DNA of 64,000 nucleotides from Symsagittifera roscoffensis (taxonomy: Eukaryota; Xenacoelomorpha; Acoela; Convolutidae). Positions 38,201 to 47,221 of the stretch are shown piece by piece. The notes beneath the pieces are model-generated. The model was not told where the DNA came from. It was given only the letters and a program-made list of their open reading frames with translations, and did not search any database. The number at the start of each line of letters is the position of its first letter. The first letter of the stretch is position 1. Position numbers and translations under genes: made by a program. The stretch spans positions 46,357,467 through 46,421,466 of the forward strand of contig NC_087070.1 in the NCBI RefSeq assembly GCF_963678635.1, read 5' to 3'.

Positions 38201-39897
38201 AATGAATCATTAATCTGAGAATTGGCAGGGTAGTTATCGAGAAAAGTCAAAAACTTTCGAAAAACGGTCAAAATTCTTTTGCGAGAGAAATTATTTTTTT
38301 TCTGAAGGGGTACTCGCTCTTTCTGAAGGTGAAACCTTAAGGGGTGTTTGCTTATGCAAGCGAACTTTACACAACTTATTTTTTATTGAAACCAAAATCT
38401 AAAGTTTGGCATGGTAGTTTTAAAAAAACTCAAAACATTTCGAAAAACGGTCAAAAAAAGAAAAACTTCCAGAAATTTTGCACGGGAGTTTTCCAAACTA
38501 CTTTTTTTCGATTGAACCCAACATCTCGGATTTACCAAAGTATTTTTCGAGACAAGTCAAAATTTCAAAAAACAGCCAAAAATCAAATTTATATTTCTGA
38601 GCGCCATAACTTTTAGAAAATTTTTCGTTGGGTGCAGCCGCCTATGCATGGGAGCTTCCAACCACCCGTGCTTTTGATTGAACCCAAAACCTCAGATTTG
38701 GGTGGGTATTTATCAAAAGAAAGAACATTCAAAAAGAAATTGGGTCGAAAATTCCTCCCACGCAATTTTTCGAAGGCTGTAGAAAGCCGACTTTGGCAGA
38801 AAAACTAAGGACTTAGGCATGCAGACAGGTGAATGTGCGGTGTTTTTATTGGAATGATTGTTCTTTTTTTCTCATAATATCGTATTGAGAATCTCTTTAG
38901 CAGAAGCTGAAATAACCTTTGCAAACACACGCGAAACGGCAAAAAGAAGCTCTAATTCAGCAGAACATGGCGATTATTTTTTAAATATTTCACACAGAGG
39001 CGAAGCTTTGCCTAACAAACACAAGCGAGAACACGACAAAAAGCAGCTTAAAAAGCCCAAAAAAAGTATAACTGAGCCTCGAATTAGCAAAAATTCGCCA
39101 ACGTCTGAGATTCGAACCTGCAATCTTGAGATTAAGAGTCACACAACACGAACCACTCAGCCACGGAAGCTTATTAGTCAATAGAAAATTAAATACTGGC
39201 CACAAAAAAAGCAGAGAACAGATGCTATGCAATTTCCAATGCTACAGTGAAATTTCCAATTAAGTGAACCTTTTCCATGAACCCTTTTATTTGCGAGTTA
39301 GGTCAGAAAAAAGAAGGTTCGTAATAAAACACTAAGCTGACGCGACGCTAGTGTAATGAAGCGACCATTAGAAATTTATAACGCAATAAAATTACAATTT
39401 AACCATAGTTTATGTCTCAACAAGAGACTACCTAATTTACTACATATAATTTGTCTAACAATTTTAAGCTGTGAAAATCATTAACTTCAAGGAGTATGAT
39501 TTTTGTCCAAGCTGAATTAGAAAAAAAATGTCTTTCTCAGAAGAACATTCTGTACATCAAATAAGTAGGGTTTCAAGATGTCTAAAAAGCCTTACTTATG
39601 ATCTAAAAGGTTGACCTAGAACGCTCGTATTTTTTTTTCATCAACATAATTTTTATAGAAACCGCAACTTCAAACACCATGCGACAGTAAAAAACCAACC
39701 AACTAACTGGTCGTCTTTGATTGCTACGCTAGTTTGGAGCTCTGTTATATTCGGTGTCCTAACCACTAGACCATGTATGTCGCCTTAACCAACGGTAGTT
39801 CAGCAGCCACCTTACCTTCCGTGTTGCAGTCGAGTGATAGAATTGAGGATTGATGATATGAAGGCCAAATCACTCCTTGTCCCGCCTGGGAAGTCAT
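25943..39897 (-). CDS. WDR53: WD repeat-containing protein 53 (WDR53), complete, seven coding exons
   Basis: Predicted 408-residue WD40 beta-propeller protein (human WDR53 has 358). In vertebrates it is described as a candidate substrate receptor of CUL4-DDB1 ubiquitin ligases. Exons in order: 39816-39897, 32732-32849, 32035-32198, 29460-29675, 28949-29122, 26603-26783, 25943-26234. All junction phases match (1,2,1,1,1,2) and the total of 1227 bp is divisible by three. Order and motifs follow human WDR53: D-D-S-G after repeat 2, M-A-H-S-I-S in the fifth blade, L-L-T-G-H-T-A-A-V-S-Q-V in the sixth, and a C-terminal K-I-N-W-L-C plus L-F-V-A-D-L matching human V-N-W-L-L and I-L-V-A-D-Q. The start ATG at 39897 is the first after an in-frame TGA 51 bases upstream. 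The acidic stretch before the C-terminal block is diverged. Introns total about 12.7 kb and host mobile elements. Confidence 0.93.
26603..26783 (-). CDS. WDR53: WDR53 coding exon 6
   Basis: 181 bp, acceptor ctggacag, consensus donor gtaagt. It encodes the sixth blade with L-L-T-G-H-T-A-A-V-S-Q-V and L-L-V-S-G-G-S-D-K-R-I-I-S-W, matching human F-K-G-H-T-S-G-V-S-Q-V and L-L-T-G-G-N-D-G-K-I-T-L-W. Confidence 0.93.
28484..28560 (+). repeat. tRNA-like sequence 1 of a tandem pair
   Basis: The A-box-like tagcctggcggtaacatc and B-box-like GGTTTCGATTCTCAC are spaced as in a tRNA gene. The acceptor stem is not convincing, so this is a SINE head or a tRNA pseudogene. Confidence 0.5.
28583..28656 (+). 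repeat. tRNA-like sequence 2 of a tandem pair
   Basis: The A-box-like tgatctagcggtaacaagc is followed by a good T arm: ACGAG, loop TTTCGATC, CTCGT. It then runs into ggtcgtc and a T-run (cattttttc) that could end a Pol III transcript. The acceptor stem pairs only partly. It is more tRNA-like than its neighbour but probably not functional. Confidence 0.5.
28949..29122 (-). CDS. WDR53: WDR53 coding exon 5
   Basis: 174 bp, acceptor gttttag, donor gtatga. It encodes N-I-L-T-P-P-M-A-H-S-I-S then V-L-A-C-G-V-E-N-S, matching human L-L-N-P-A-L-A-H-S-I-S and I-F-S-C-G-A-E-D-G. An open plus-strand frame across the same bases also has splice-like edges and could mislead annotation. Confidence 0.88.
29460..29675 (-). 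CDS. WDR53: WDR53 coding exon 4
   Basis: 216 bp, acceptor tttaag. The donor gtgacc is weak but is the one that keeps phase with exon 5. It encodes the third/fourth blade with D-H-D-S-C-V-S-S-I-Q-F-H-P and F-S-A-G-T-D-A-Q-L-R-S-W, like human C-S-S-V-A-F-R-P and L-D-M-Q-V-M-L-W. Confidence 0.9.
30505..30905. repeat. Degenerate minisatellite in WDR53 intron 3
   Basis: About four to five diverged copies of a ~90-bp motif with recurring 'aacttcaac-caa-aaaggctatcatgactttgaatt' blocks (near 30515, 30590, 30710, 30790 and 30855). Boundaries are approximate. Confidence 0.55.
31005..31525 (-). repeat. Dispersed repeat R1, copy 2, with tRNA-like B box
   Basis: Homologous to 4905-5640, with the same tRNA-like core on the minus strand: GGTAACGAATACGCTTGGGA, then GGGTTTGAATCTGACC (31344-31359). 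It is shorter than copy 1 because of internal indels. It sits inside intron 3 of WDR53. Confidence 0.6.
32035..32198 (-). CDS. WDR53: WDR53 coding exon 3
   Basis: 164 bp, acceptor ttcag, donor gtaaca. It encodes the second blade, including L-K-F-D-L-R and the end L-L-A-T-C-D-D-S-G, equivalent to human L-L-A-S-A-D-D-S-G. Confidence 0.93.
32732..32849 (-). CDS. WDR53: WDR53 coding exon 2
   Basis: 118 bp, acceptor gtgaag, donor gttagt. It encodes V-L-V-S-G-A-E-S-C-D-V-C-I-W-D, matching human L-L-A-S-G-A-E-G-G-D-L-T-A-W, and ends in P-D-E-V-T-A-V-S-F. Confidence 0.92.
33377..35300. repeat. ~290-bp tandem duplication, second copy split by a Helitron-like insertion
   Basis: Copy 1 is 33377 to about 33650. 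Copy 2 starts at 33666, runs to 33793 and resumes at 35175. Shared landmarks: 'ctcttgaggtgg-caaaat', 'tatatcttgata', 'ttttgaatgc-accata' and 'gagataatg-'. Copy 1 is uninterrupted and so shows the sequence before insertion. Confidence 0.85.
33794..35174 (-). mobile_element. Non-autonomous Helitron-like element (copy 4) with known empty site
   Basis: 1381 bp, the shortest copy. The minus-strand 3' end is CTAG (33794-33797) followed by T, with hairpin GCACCGGAGGTGC next to it. The 5' end is TCTATTATATATTCAAATGC (35155-35174), preceded by A. There is no target-site duplication: flanks join as ...aaagtatta / ttataat..., matching the uninterrupted copy of the local duplication (aaagtatttctataac). 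The core has about seven monomers. Confidence 0.85.
35322..35455. repeat. Short tandem duplication (~75 bp)
   Basis: 'tgaaaatatgcgttctgaaaccatgtagcttaaaaaagatc' near 35327 is repeated near 35406 with few changes. Confidence 0.85.
36760..38130 (+). mobile_element. Decayed non-LTR retrotransposon (LINE), reverse transcriptase region
   Basis: Reverse transcriptase motifs occur in order on the plus strand: Q-H-G-F-H-K-G-Q-S-T-V-T-Q-L-L (from about 37380), N-F-S-K-A-F-E-S-V-E-H (from about 37485), a V-V-S-G-V-P-Q-G-like block (near 37640), L-F-L-I-F-I-D-E-L, then Y-A-D-S where the active YADD would be (near 37740). These are typical of CR1/Jockey-like LINEs. They fall in different frames with several stops, so the copy is dead, and the second catalytic Asp is replaced by Ser. 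The open stretch at 36762-37079 (K-S-L-P-S-V-I-F-L) may be the linker before RT. It sits in the opposite orientation to WDR53. Confidence 0.8.
38215..38780. repeat. Diverged ~150-170-bp tandem repeat in WDR53 intron 1
   Basis: 'ttcgaaaaacggtcaaaa' recurs near 38256 and 38438, with weaker relatives near 38560 and 38740, alternating with 'gattgaacccaa-atct-ggattt' blocks. About three and a half diverged copies. Confidence 0.55.
38880..39175 (-). mobile_element. tRNA-derived SINE, copy B
   Basis: On the minus strand, the head gcttccgtggctgagtggtt carries a clear A box (TGGCTGAGTGG) and B box GGTTCGAATCTC (about 39107-39118). The body with aagctgctttttgtcgtgt and tctcgcttgtgtttg is shared with 19876-20135. 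The head resembles a Leu/Ser-type tRNA, but its T stem no longer pairs. Confidence 0.7.
39718..39786 (-). repeat. tRNA-like fragment near WDR53 exon 1
   Basis: The minus strand reads catggtctagtggttaggac, the typical D-arm/A-box of Asp/Glu/Gly-type tRNAs. The B-box half is badly decayed. It is a SINE or tRNA relic, 30 bp downstream of the exon 1 donor. Confidence 0.5.
39816..39897 (-). CDS. WDR53: WDR53 coding exon 1
   Basis: 82 coding bases from ATG to a strong gtaagg donor, phase 1. It encodes M-T-S-Q-A-G-Q-G-V-I-W then S-S-I-L-S-L-D-C-N-T-E, aligning with the human start [21 protein letters not shown]. It is 7 kb from exon 2, which makes it easy to miss. Confidence 0.88.
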
Positions 39898-41639
39898 GAA
39901 ACCTGAATTCCTAGACAGCACCGGCAAGGACAGGCAACAACAGCGTCAATAAGATCAATATCTATAAACTCGATAATATTGTCAGATACAGATGCATCAT
40001 TCTGATCACATATTTTCACATTGATCTTCAATATGAGGGGATTAACTTCGCCACAAAATTTTAACGATTATCAACGGTTGAGTGTTCATGCTGATCTAAA
40101 ATAATTCAAAATTACTTTCTTCGCTTTTTTCTAACTGCCAAGTTCTGTTTGGATTAGAGAGCAGAAAAAGTAATCTCGCAGGGAGTAAAAACGACATTCA
40201 GATCGCCCAACACATCGCTATAATTGTACTGATTTTGATATCCAAAAGTAACGTTTTTAACTTATTTTTCTGACGAAACCCTTCCCACAAAAAACTTAAA
40301 ACTTACGTCCTGTAAGTACTAAATTTAACATTCAGAGTGCAAGTCTATATTTCATAACGTCAGGCAAAAATGAGAAAATCTTTTTCAAATAATTTGTCTA
40401 ACTTTAACCGAGCTTATTGAACCGAGTTTGCCCAATGAAAATTCTATATTTAGTTTTTAATAAAAAAATTCATTACCAGCTCAATATCAATGTGGGATAT
40501 TGCTTAGAGGAGAACAGATTGGTTGTCATCTTTCGAGTATTTAATTCGCGAGGGTGTTGACTATATTCTGGTCAAAAAGCACTGGTTCTTATACTGTTTG
40601 CCCCCACGTCCATTTTTGCGAACAAATATGAGTTTTCCAGTGTAATCATTGATTTTACGAAGTTCTATATCCAGAAAAAATGTGTTTGTAATTGCGTAAT
40701 GCAGACACATGCCAATTTTCATGACAATTATACTACGTTGGCAAATGCTAGAAACACAACACAGACAATATAAAACATCATAAAAAACCCTCACTTTGAC
40801 AGCACCTGAGAATTAGGAGTTTAGTTGAGCCACGCATGAGGATACTTATTATACATGCAATGCACCCTTTTTCAAACCCTCAAATTACACTAGTTTCCTT
40901 TAATAGCAGATGGGTACTTCTAAAGGGCTCTAACCAGGCAATTGTTCAAATCTAAAGCGAAAAAAATAGCTGTTGTTTAATCAAATTGGCTTTCCGAGCT
41001 CTGAAAAAATTCCTGGAAAATAATCGATTTTTTAGTGCAGCGGAGTACTATTCCCTGCGATCAATCCATGCAATGGAACATTACTCATTTAGTATTTTGC
41101 TCAAAAAAGAAAAGCTGTTTTTACAAGCGCACAGGCTATTATTGGCAACAGATTCGTTTTCTACAGTACTTTGCAACCACTGAAGTGACGTTTCTTGGCA
41201 CATCGTCTCTCAACTATTTTCAATCTCCGACAACAGTTTCTGGACGGAATCATTCCAAACTGATGATGCATAAAACAATAAAGGCAAGAAGCAGGATTTG
41301 TTTAGGATACTCGGACTTAAAAATTAACGGATTCGGGCGATGACCATCTGAGAAAAAATTGGGGTTGCTTTATTCTTCAACCTTTCCAATGATATGTTAT
41401 TTCCAAGAGGGGATGGTACAAAATGAACACCTAAATCATTCCAATTCATACCAACGTTTACTCCGCAATTGCGAGAAAAGCCCTCAAATGGTTAATCATG
41501 AACAAAAATTTGATTTGCTCGATTTTTGTTTCAGAATAATCAGCTCTGTTTTCTTTAGCTCAGTTAACTGCTCTATTAATTTTTTTTGTGGAAGAATACT
41601 TTGATTTCCTACAAGTTCTGTATTATCTACATACAGAAA

Positions 41640-41690
41640 ACAATACCTTGAGGTCCGGGTTTGATTCCCACTGGGACATTTTTACTGAAC
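41640..41690 (+). repeat. tRNA-like B-box fragment
   Basis: GGTCCGGGTTTGATTCCC (41651-41668) is close to a tRNA T arm and B box, followed by actgggac. No matching A box is clear upstream, so it is probably a SINE remnant. Confidence 0.35.
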
Positions 41691-42686
41691 AAAAACCTGC
41701 CAGTAAACCTGACACCTATTGTAAAATATGTGACAGTGTTCATTTTTCCTCTATTCTTTTTCGAAAATGATTATCAAGGACGACACCTGCTTTACCTTCA
41801 TAGCACCTGGCTCTTCTTGATGCTACCACCACTTCACGATGTGGGAGGTATTTATGGAGTAAGGTGTTTTTTTTTCGGCCAATTTCAGGTAACCCAGGGA
41901 AAGCTTTTAGAGGGTCAACTGTGGTATCATATAAGAGCCCTATCGTGATTTGTTTTCGAAATATCTCTTCTTGCCATCGATTTAGTAATCATATCTATGG
42001 ATAATTGGGACAAACGGATAATTGCGACAAAGAACCATTGAAAACAATGAAGGTAAAAGGAAGGAGTACAAGTAAGATACATGGGTAAATACCAAGTTAG
42101 ACAGACGGTTCTCACATGACACTAATACTTAGAAGAATCGCAGTAAAGTAAATCAATACACGCCGGTCAACACGGTCTCAAACGTTCAATGAAAGCCCAG
42201 AGAATGCGAAAGTCTTGAAATAAAATCAGTTTATACAAAGCAATTCATCACAAAAAAATAACAGTCATTGCGTTGATGCTGGAGACAACTTTGGACCAAC
42301 ACTTTGCAACTCGGCAAATATCAGAAAAGCTCTGAAACGCAAATTGTGATGCGCAATGCCAGACTGGTTAAGTCGTTAAAATTCGTTTTCTATATTTGCG
42401 GGTGGGGTTTGGGATAGGTTACTCGCGCCTTAACTTCTTTTTGAAGCTTAAATGTTCGTATTGAAACAAGTTGGCCTTAAAAATGATGAAAATCCTTGTT
42501 CGGAAGGCCAAAAAAATGGCATTCCGACTACATTTATAATTTTGAAGCAAAAGTTGAAATCTAACAGCCTCACCCAGACAGGATAGATGAGTTAACCGAG
42601 AAGAATGTTCACTCTGCTCTAGGTATTACAATTTTGCTAAAAGTTGATATCAATTGAGCACAAATTAAAATTATTTTCAGTTCACG

Positions 42687-42803
42687 TCCTCTTGAAGTTG
42701 AAGTTAACCAAAAACTCGCTTGTCCAGTTATCATCATTCTCGAACCAGCTACCTCTATACGTGCCCTTATATGTTCCCTTGACCACCAGCATCAACACTG
42801 ATA
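42687..42803 (-). CDS. Possible terminal coding exon, unrecognised
   Basis: The minus strand, after a possible acceptor (tgtatcag), encodes M-L-V-V-K-G-T-Y-K-G-T-Y-R-G-S-W-F-E-N-D-D then N-W-T-S-E-F-L-V-N-F-N-F-K-R-T and a stop. The composition (W, G, D, acidic) is unlike neighbouring AT-driven frames and looks like a real protein end, possibly extracellular given the N-W-T sequon. I do not recognise the family and found no upstream exon; the next part is the satellite array. Confidence 0.35.
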
Positions 42804-44848
42804 CAGAAATATGACATACTGATGCAGCAATATGACATAACATCACAAAAGGAATGTATTTGAACAAATCAATCCCCCCATCCCTCCCCCTATTAAATCT
42901 CCTCTTCAGCTGAAACTCTGCTAGTTCATGAAAAAAAACACGTCGCAAAACAAATGTAACAAAATAATCTATTAGCTATTTTCTACAAATCAAACTAACT
43001 ATAACACCACAATTCAGTGAAATTCATGGTACTACAATATGAAGATGAACTAAAATGCCAAAGAAATTGGTTTTCTCATTGAAACATCAACAATCTCCGA
43101 AGAAACCTAAAACGATGTGAAAATAGAACAACAAAGTAAACTATTAATTTAAAACAGCTGAAATTATCATTTAAGTAAACTGCAACAATTGGAATACAAA
43201 TAAATGCATGATAGTATCGCTTGCAGCATGTTAGAAAATTCAGTCGAAATAGCAACACTGAAATTAGAAAAAAATATATACCTGAATCAAGTATGTCAGA
43301 TAAATTATCTGTATCGATTTAACGGCAAAAGATTGCAGAAAATGAAACAGACAAAACATAGGAGCCTGCTTGGGTCAAACTGCATCGTATTGGTCATTAT
43401 GAAATTATTTAATAAAACTGTAGATCTAGAGATCCATCCCCTTGATGTTTTATAAATAGAGATTTATGTTGGAAGAGGTGAAAAGAATAAGTTTAACTGA
43501 TCAAAGAAAACTTCACAAAAAACGCACTAGTCACTGTGGTACTGCGCTAGCAGTCATCTTAAGTTGTATACTAAAGTAAAAATTAATGACCGATCATATT
43601 GATGTCAAGGTCACTATAGACCGATCTTTATGTAAGCAGCTGCAAGATCAGATTGCGATTTTTAAGCTATAAGAAAGCTGCGTAAAAAAATCAGACTATA
43701 ATTGAATTATTTCTGGTTTAAAATGTTTTACGTATGAGAGAGTCCCTCAGAGTGTCACATGGCGCAGCCAGCCGGATTCTCAGCGCAAAAAATGACTGTC
43801 CTTGATTGAAATATGCGTATAGTCAGCTGAAGTAACTGAGGACACAGCAAGGCAAAATAATTGCAACATAGAATGAAACGCCACGGGAACTTTTAGTATA
43901 CTAACAAGTTTTTATGGGTTATATTTTGTGGCCTGGACATGGACAGAACACTTAACCATTCTGTTTCCTGGATGATATTTTAATTTTGTCTAAAGGGGAA
44001 GACTTAGCAAGAAAAGCTAGTGGGCAAACTTACAAAAAGTCTCGAAAAAAAATTAAGCGTTATAGGTTTCGAAATGCTGGCCCCAATCTGAAAAAGACGA
44101 AAAGATTGTAGATAAGTCTATTGAGATAGATATGTCTATTGAATCAATTAACAGAGCAGTAAGCTAGGAGAAAAAATTTCAGTCAAACGGAACGAAAACA
44201 TTCCAGAACATTCTAGAAAGTTGAGAACGAAAGAAGTACTAGACACGTCATCCAATGGCTGCCATAGCAACCAAATCGTTCAGAACGGAAAATAGTTCAA
44301 CCGTAACGGAATGGATCGACTATCACGTCCGTCAACGCAGCAAAACAACAGCCCATCAAAGCAAACAAACAGTTTCACTCATATTCAACTCAGAAATCAG
44401 CTGGTAGCAACGGAAAGGCAACGGAAACCCTCCACAGACACGAAAATTAATTAGGGGAGAAGAAAGAACATAAATAGTTCAGAAAGCGGAACGAGGCAAC
44501 CGCAACACAGAGTCAAATGGGACCTGACCAACGAGGAGCAAAGAATACATGACAATCAGTCACTCAGTAATAACCCAGTAGAGATCAAACAGGGAAACTC
44601 TGGACAAATTGAGGACGTCCACACAAGGCCCAAAACAGGTGATCAAAGTAGACCTGACAACTACCAAAGAAAATAACGAGGACCCTCAAAAAATTAGTTT
44701 CATAGAACCACCACGCATTAGCCATTTGTCACGGAAGGATAGTTTCCGACTGTCAGAGCAGCTCGGTGAAGGAAGCCTTTCTAATCCATCGAGCTATTCG
44801 GCAAAAAGCTACTTGTTGAACTTATATCTGAAGTCGCGTGGATGGACA

Positions 44849-45382
44849 CAGGGCTTGGTAAAAGTCAATTGGTGACCAATTAATTGGATGCAATTAATTG
44901 ACTTCTTTGTTTTTCCAATTTTGACTATTGACAAAATCCGCCAATTAATTGAAGGTTTGCAAGCTTTGAAATTTATATGATTTTGTCTTTGAAATGTAAA
45001 TCTATTATTGATTTCGTAGTAACAAGCCTTCTTAAAAAGAAAAAGTGTACAAACAAATCAGCGAACAGTGTTTATCAAGATGTACAATATTTGAGGCCAA
45101 CTTCCAACATGGCAGAAAGATTTTTCAGCAAAGCGGGATTTGCTTTTGGTGACTTACGACAGAGTATTTTGCCGATGAACCTTGAAATGCAGCTGTTCCT
45201 GAATGTTAACAATTACTTTTGGTCGGAAACTAACGTTGCTAAATCTATGAATGAGACCCAATTAATTGCAATTAATTGATAATTGACAAAGCTTGAGCAA
45301 ACAATTCAATTAATTGACAATCTTTTTGTCAATTAACAAGTATTTGACTTTTTGTCTACCAATTGACTTTTACCAACCCCTG
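44849..45382 (+). mobile_element. hAT-family miniature element, copy 1
   Basis: 534 bp with terminal inverted repeats of about 25 bp, starting CAGGGCTTGGTAAAAGTC and ending in the complement (GACTTTTACCAACCCCTG), one mismatch. It is flanked by perfect 8-bp target duplications GATGGACA (44841-44848 and 45383-45390). Many short aattaattg/caattaatt inverted motifs fill the subterminal parts. Inside is a 100-codon frame (44977-45279) whose middle, R-P-T-S-N-M-A-E-R-F-F-S-K-A-G-F then L-E-M-Q-L-F-L-N-V-N, is the hAT C-terminal dimerisation motif. The rest of the transposase is absent, so it is a non-autonomous internal-deletion derivative. Confidence 0.93.
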
Positions 45383-45645
45383 GATGGACAGACTCAAAAG
45401 AATGGTGGAAACAAACAAACAGGGGTTTGAGCTCAAAGGAACGTACTCTAACCCACACTGGAACCAGTTGGCAGTGGTCGACAACTGCATCTTCTTAGTT
45501 GACAATTGTCTTGCGGTTTAAGTGCAACTAATTCCAGCAGTCATGAAGAGGACCCAGTGGGCACTCGGGTCAAGAAGTAAGGGAGGGTGTGCCACGATAC
45601 CTAGTGGCCCCACATGTACAAGGATGGTAAGAACGCTAAATAACT

Positions 45646-45735
45646 AACACTAAAAAACGCCTCAAAACTTTTACTAATGTTGACGCAGCCGGGCTAAGAA
45701 TTACAACTAGATTATGTGAGGCGTTTTTTGGTGTT
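45646..45735. repeat. Unit-junction inverted repeat (also in each later unit)
   Basis: Left arm AACACTAAAAAACGCCTCA (45646-45664) and right arm TGAGGCGTTTTTTGGTGTT (45717-45735) pair at 18 of 19 positions around a 52-base loop. A third partial copy, tgtgaggcgttttta, follows at once (about 45738). The same structure recurs near 47485, 49485, 51480 and 53500, always at the unit end. It could be a transposon terminus, a cruciform-forming breakpoint or a leftover of the amplification event. Confidence 0.85.
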
Positions 45736-46687
45736 ATGTGAGGCGTTTTTATGGGTTATATTTTGTGGGCTAAAGGCATGGACAGAACACTTAACCATTC
45801 TGTTTCCTGGATGATATTTTAATTTTGTCTAAAGGGGAAGACTTAGCAAGAAAAGCTAGTGGGCAAACTTACAAAAAGTCTCGAAAAAAAATTAAGCGTT
45901 ATAGGTTTCGAAATGCTGGCCCCAATCTGAAAAAGACGAAAAGATTGTAGATAAGTCTATTGAGATAGATATGTCTATTGAATCAATTAACAGAGCAGTA
46001 AGCTAGGAGAAAAAATTTCAGTCAAACGGAACGAAAACATTCCAGAACATTCTAGAAAGTTGAGAACGAAAGAAGTACTAGACACGTCATCCAATGGCTG
46101 CCATAGCAACCAAATCGTTCAGAACGGAAAATAGTTCAACCGTAACGGAATGGATCGACTATCACGTCCGTCAACGCAGCAAAACAACAGCCCATCAAAG
46201 CAAACAAACAGTTTCACTCATATTCAACTCAGAAATCAGCTGGTAGCAACGGAAAGGCAACGGAAACCCTCCACAGACACGAAAATTAATTAGGGGAGAA
46301 GAAAGAACATAAATAGTTCAGAAAGCGGAACGAGGCAACCGCAACACAGAGTCAAATGGGACCTGACCAACGAGGAGCAAAGAATACATGACAATCAGTC
46401 ACTCAGTAATAACCCAGTAGAGATCAAACAGGGAAACTCTGGACAAATTGAGGACGTCCACACAAGGCCCAAAACAGGTGATCAAAGTAGACCTGACAAC
46501 TACCAAAGAAAATAACGAGGACCCTCAAAAAATTAGTTTCATAGAACCACCACGCATTAGCCATTTGTCACGGAAGGATAGTTTCCGACTGTCAGAGCAG
46601 CTCGGTGAAGGAAGCCTTTCTAATCCATCGAGCTATTCGGCAAAAAGCTACTTGTTGAACTTATATCTGAAGTCGCGTGGATGGACA

Positions 46688-47221
46688 CAGGGCTTGGTAA
46701 AAGTCAATTGGTGACCAATTAATTGGATGCAATTAATTGACTTCTTTGTTTTTCCAATTTTGACTATTGACAAAATCCGCCAATTAATTGAAGGTTTGCA
46801 AGCTTTGAAATTTATATGATTTTGTCTTTGAAATGTAAATCTATTATTGATTTCGTAGTAACAAGCCTTCTTAAAAAGAAAAAGTGTACAAACAAATCAG
46901 CGAACAGTGTTTATCAAGATGTACAATATTTGAGGCCAACTTCCAACATGGCAGAAAGATTTTTCAGCAAAGCGGGATTTGCTTTTGGTGACTTACGACA
47001 GAGTATTTTGCCGATGAACCTTGAAATGCAGCTGTTCCTGAAAGTTAACAATTACTTTTGGTCGGAAACTAACGTTGCTAAATCTATGAATGAGACCCAA
47101 TTAATTGCAATTAATTGATAATTGACAAAGCTTGAGCAAACAATTCAATTAATTGACAATCTTTTTGTCAATTAACAAGTATTTGACTTTTTGTCTACCA
47201 ATTGACTTTTACCAACCCCTG
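46688..47221 (+). mobile_element. hAT-family miniature element, copy 2
   Basis: 534 bp, same termini and the same GATGGACA duplications (46680-46687, 47222-47229). The dimerisation-domain frame (46816-47118) differs from copy 1 by one residue (N to K in L-F-L-N-V-N). Confidence 0.93.

Larger units (their letters stand above)
32850..39815 (-). other. WDR53 intron 1
   Basis: 6966 bp, the largest intron. It contains a ~290-bp tandem duplication (33377-35300) split by a Helitron-like element (33794-35174), a short ~75-bp duplication (35322-35455), a decayed LINE (36760-38130), a diverged tandem repeat (38215-38780), a SINE (38880-39175) and a tRNA-like piece (39718-39786). The open frame at 36224-36457 is unassigned. 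Confidence 0.75.
39898..43907. other. Upstream of WDR53: mostly unannotated AT-rich DNA
   Basis: The WDR53 5' UTR and promoter must begin just above 39897, but no TATA or initiator stands out. A tRNA-like B box lies at 41655-41685 and a possible terminal exon at 42687-42803. A 22-bp near-perfect duplication (tgatacagaaatatgacatac / tgatgcagcaatatgacataac) is at about 42798-42841. The long open frames around 40986-41343 have no recognisable motifs. Confidence 0.45.

Noticed and set aside
39090-39172. Candidate functional tRNA gene on the minus strand (good A and B boxes).
   Set aside because: The T stem and acceptor stem do not pair, and the downstream sequence is shared with another SINE copy, so it is a SINE head.
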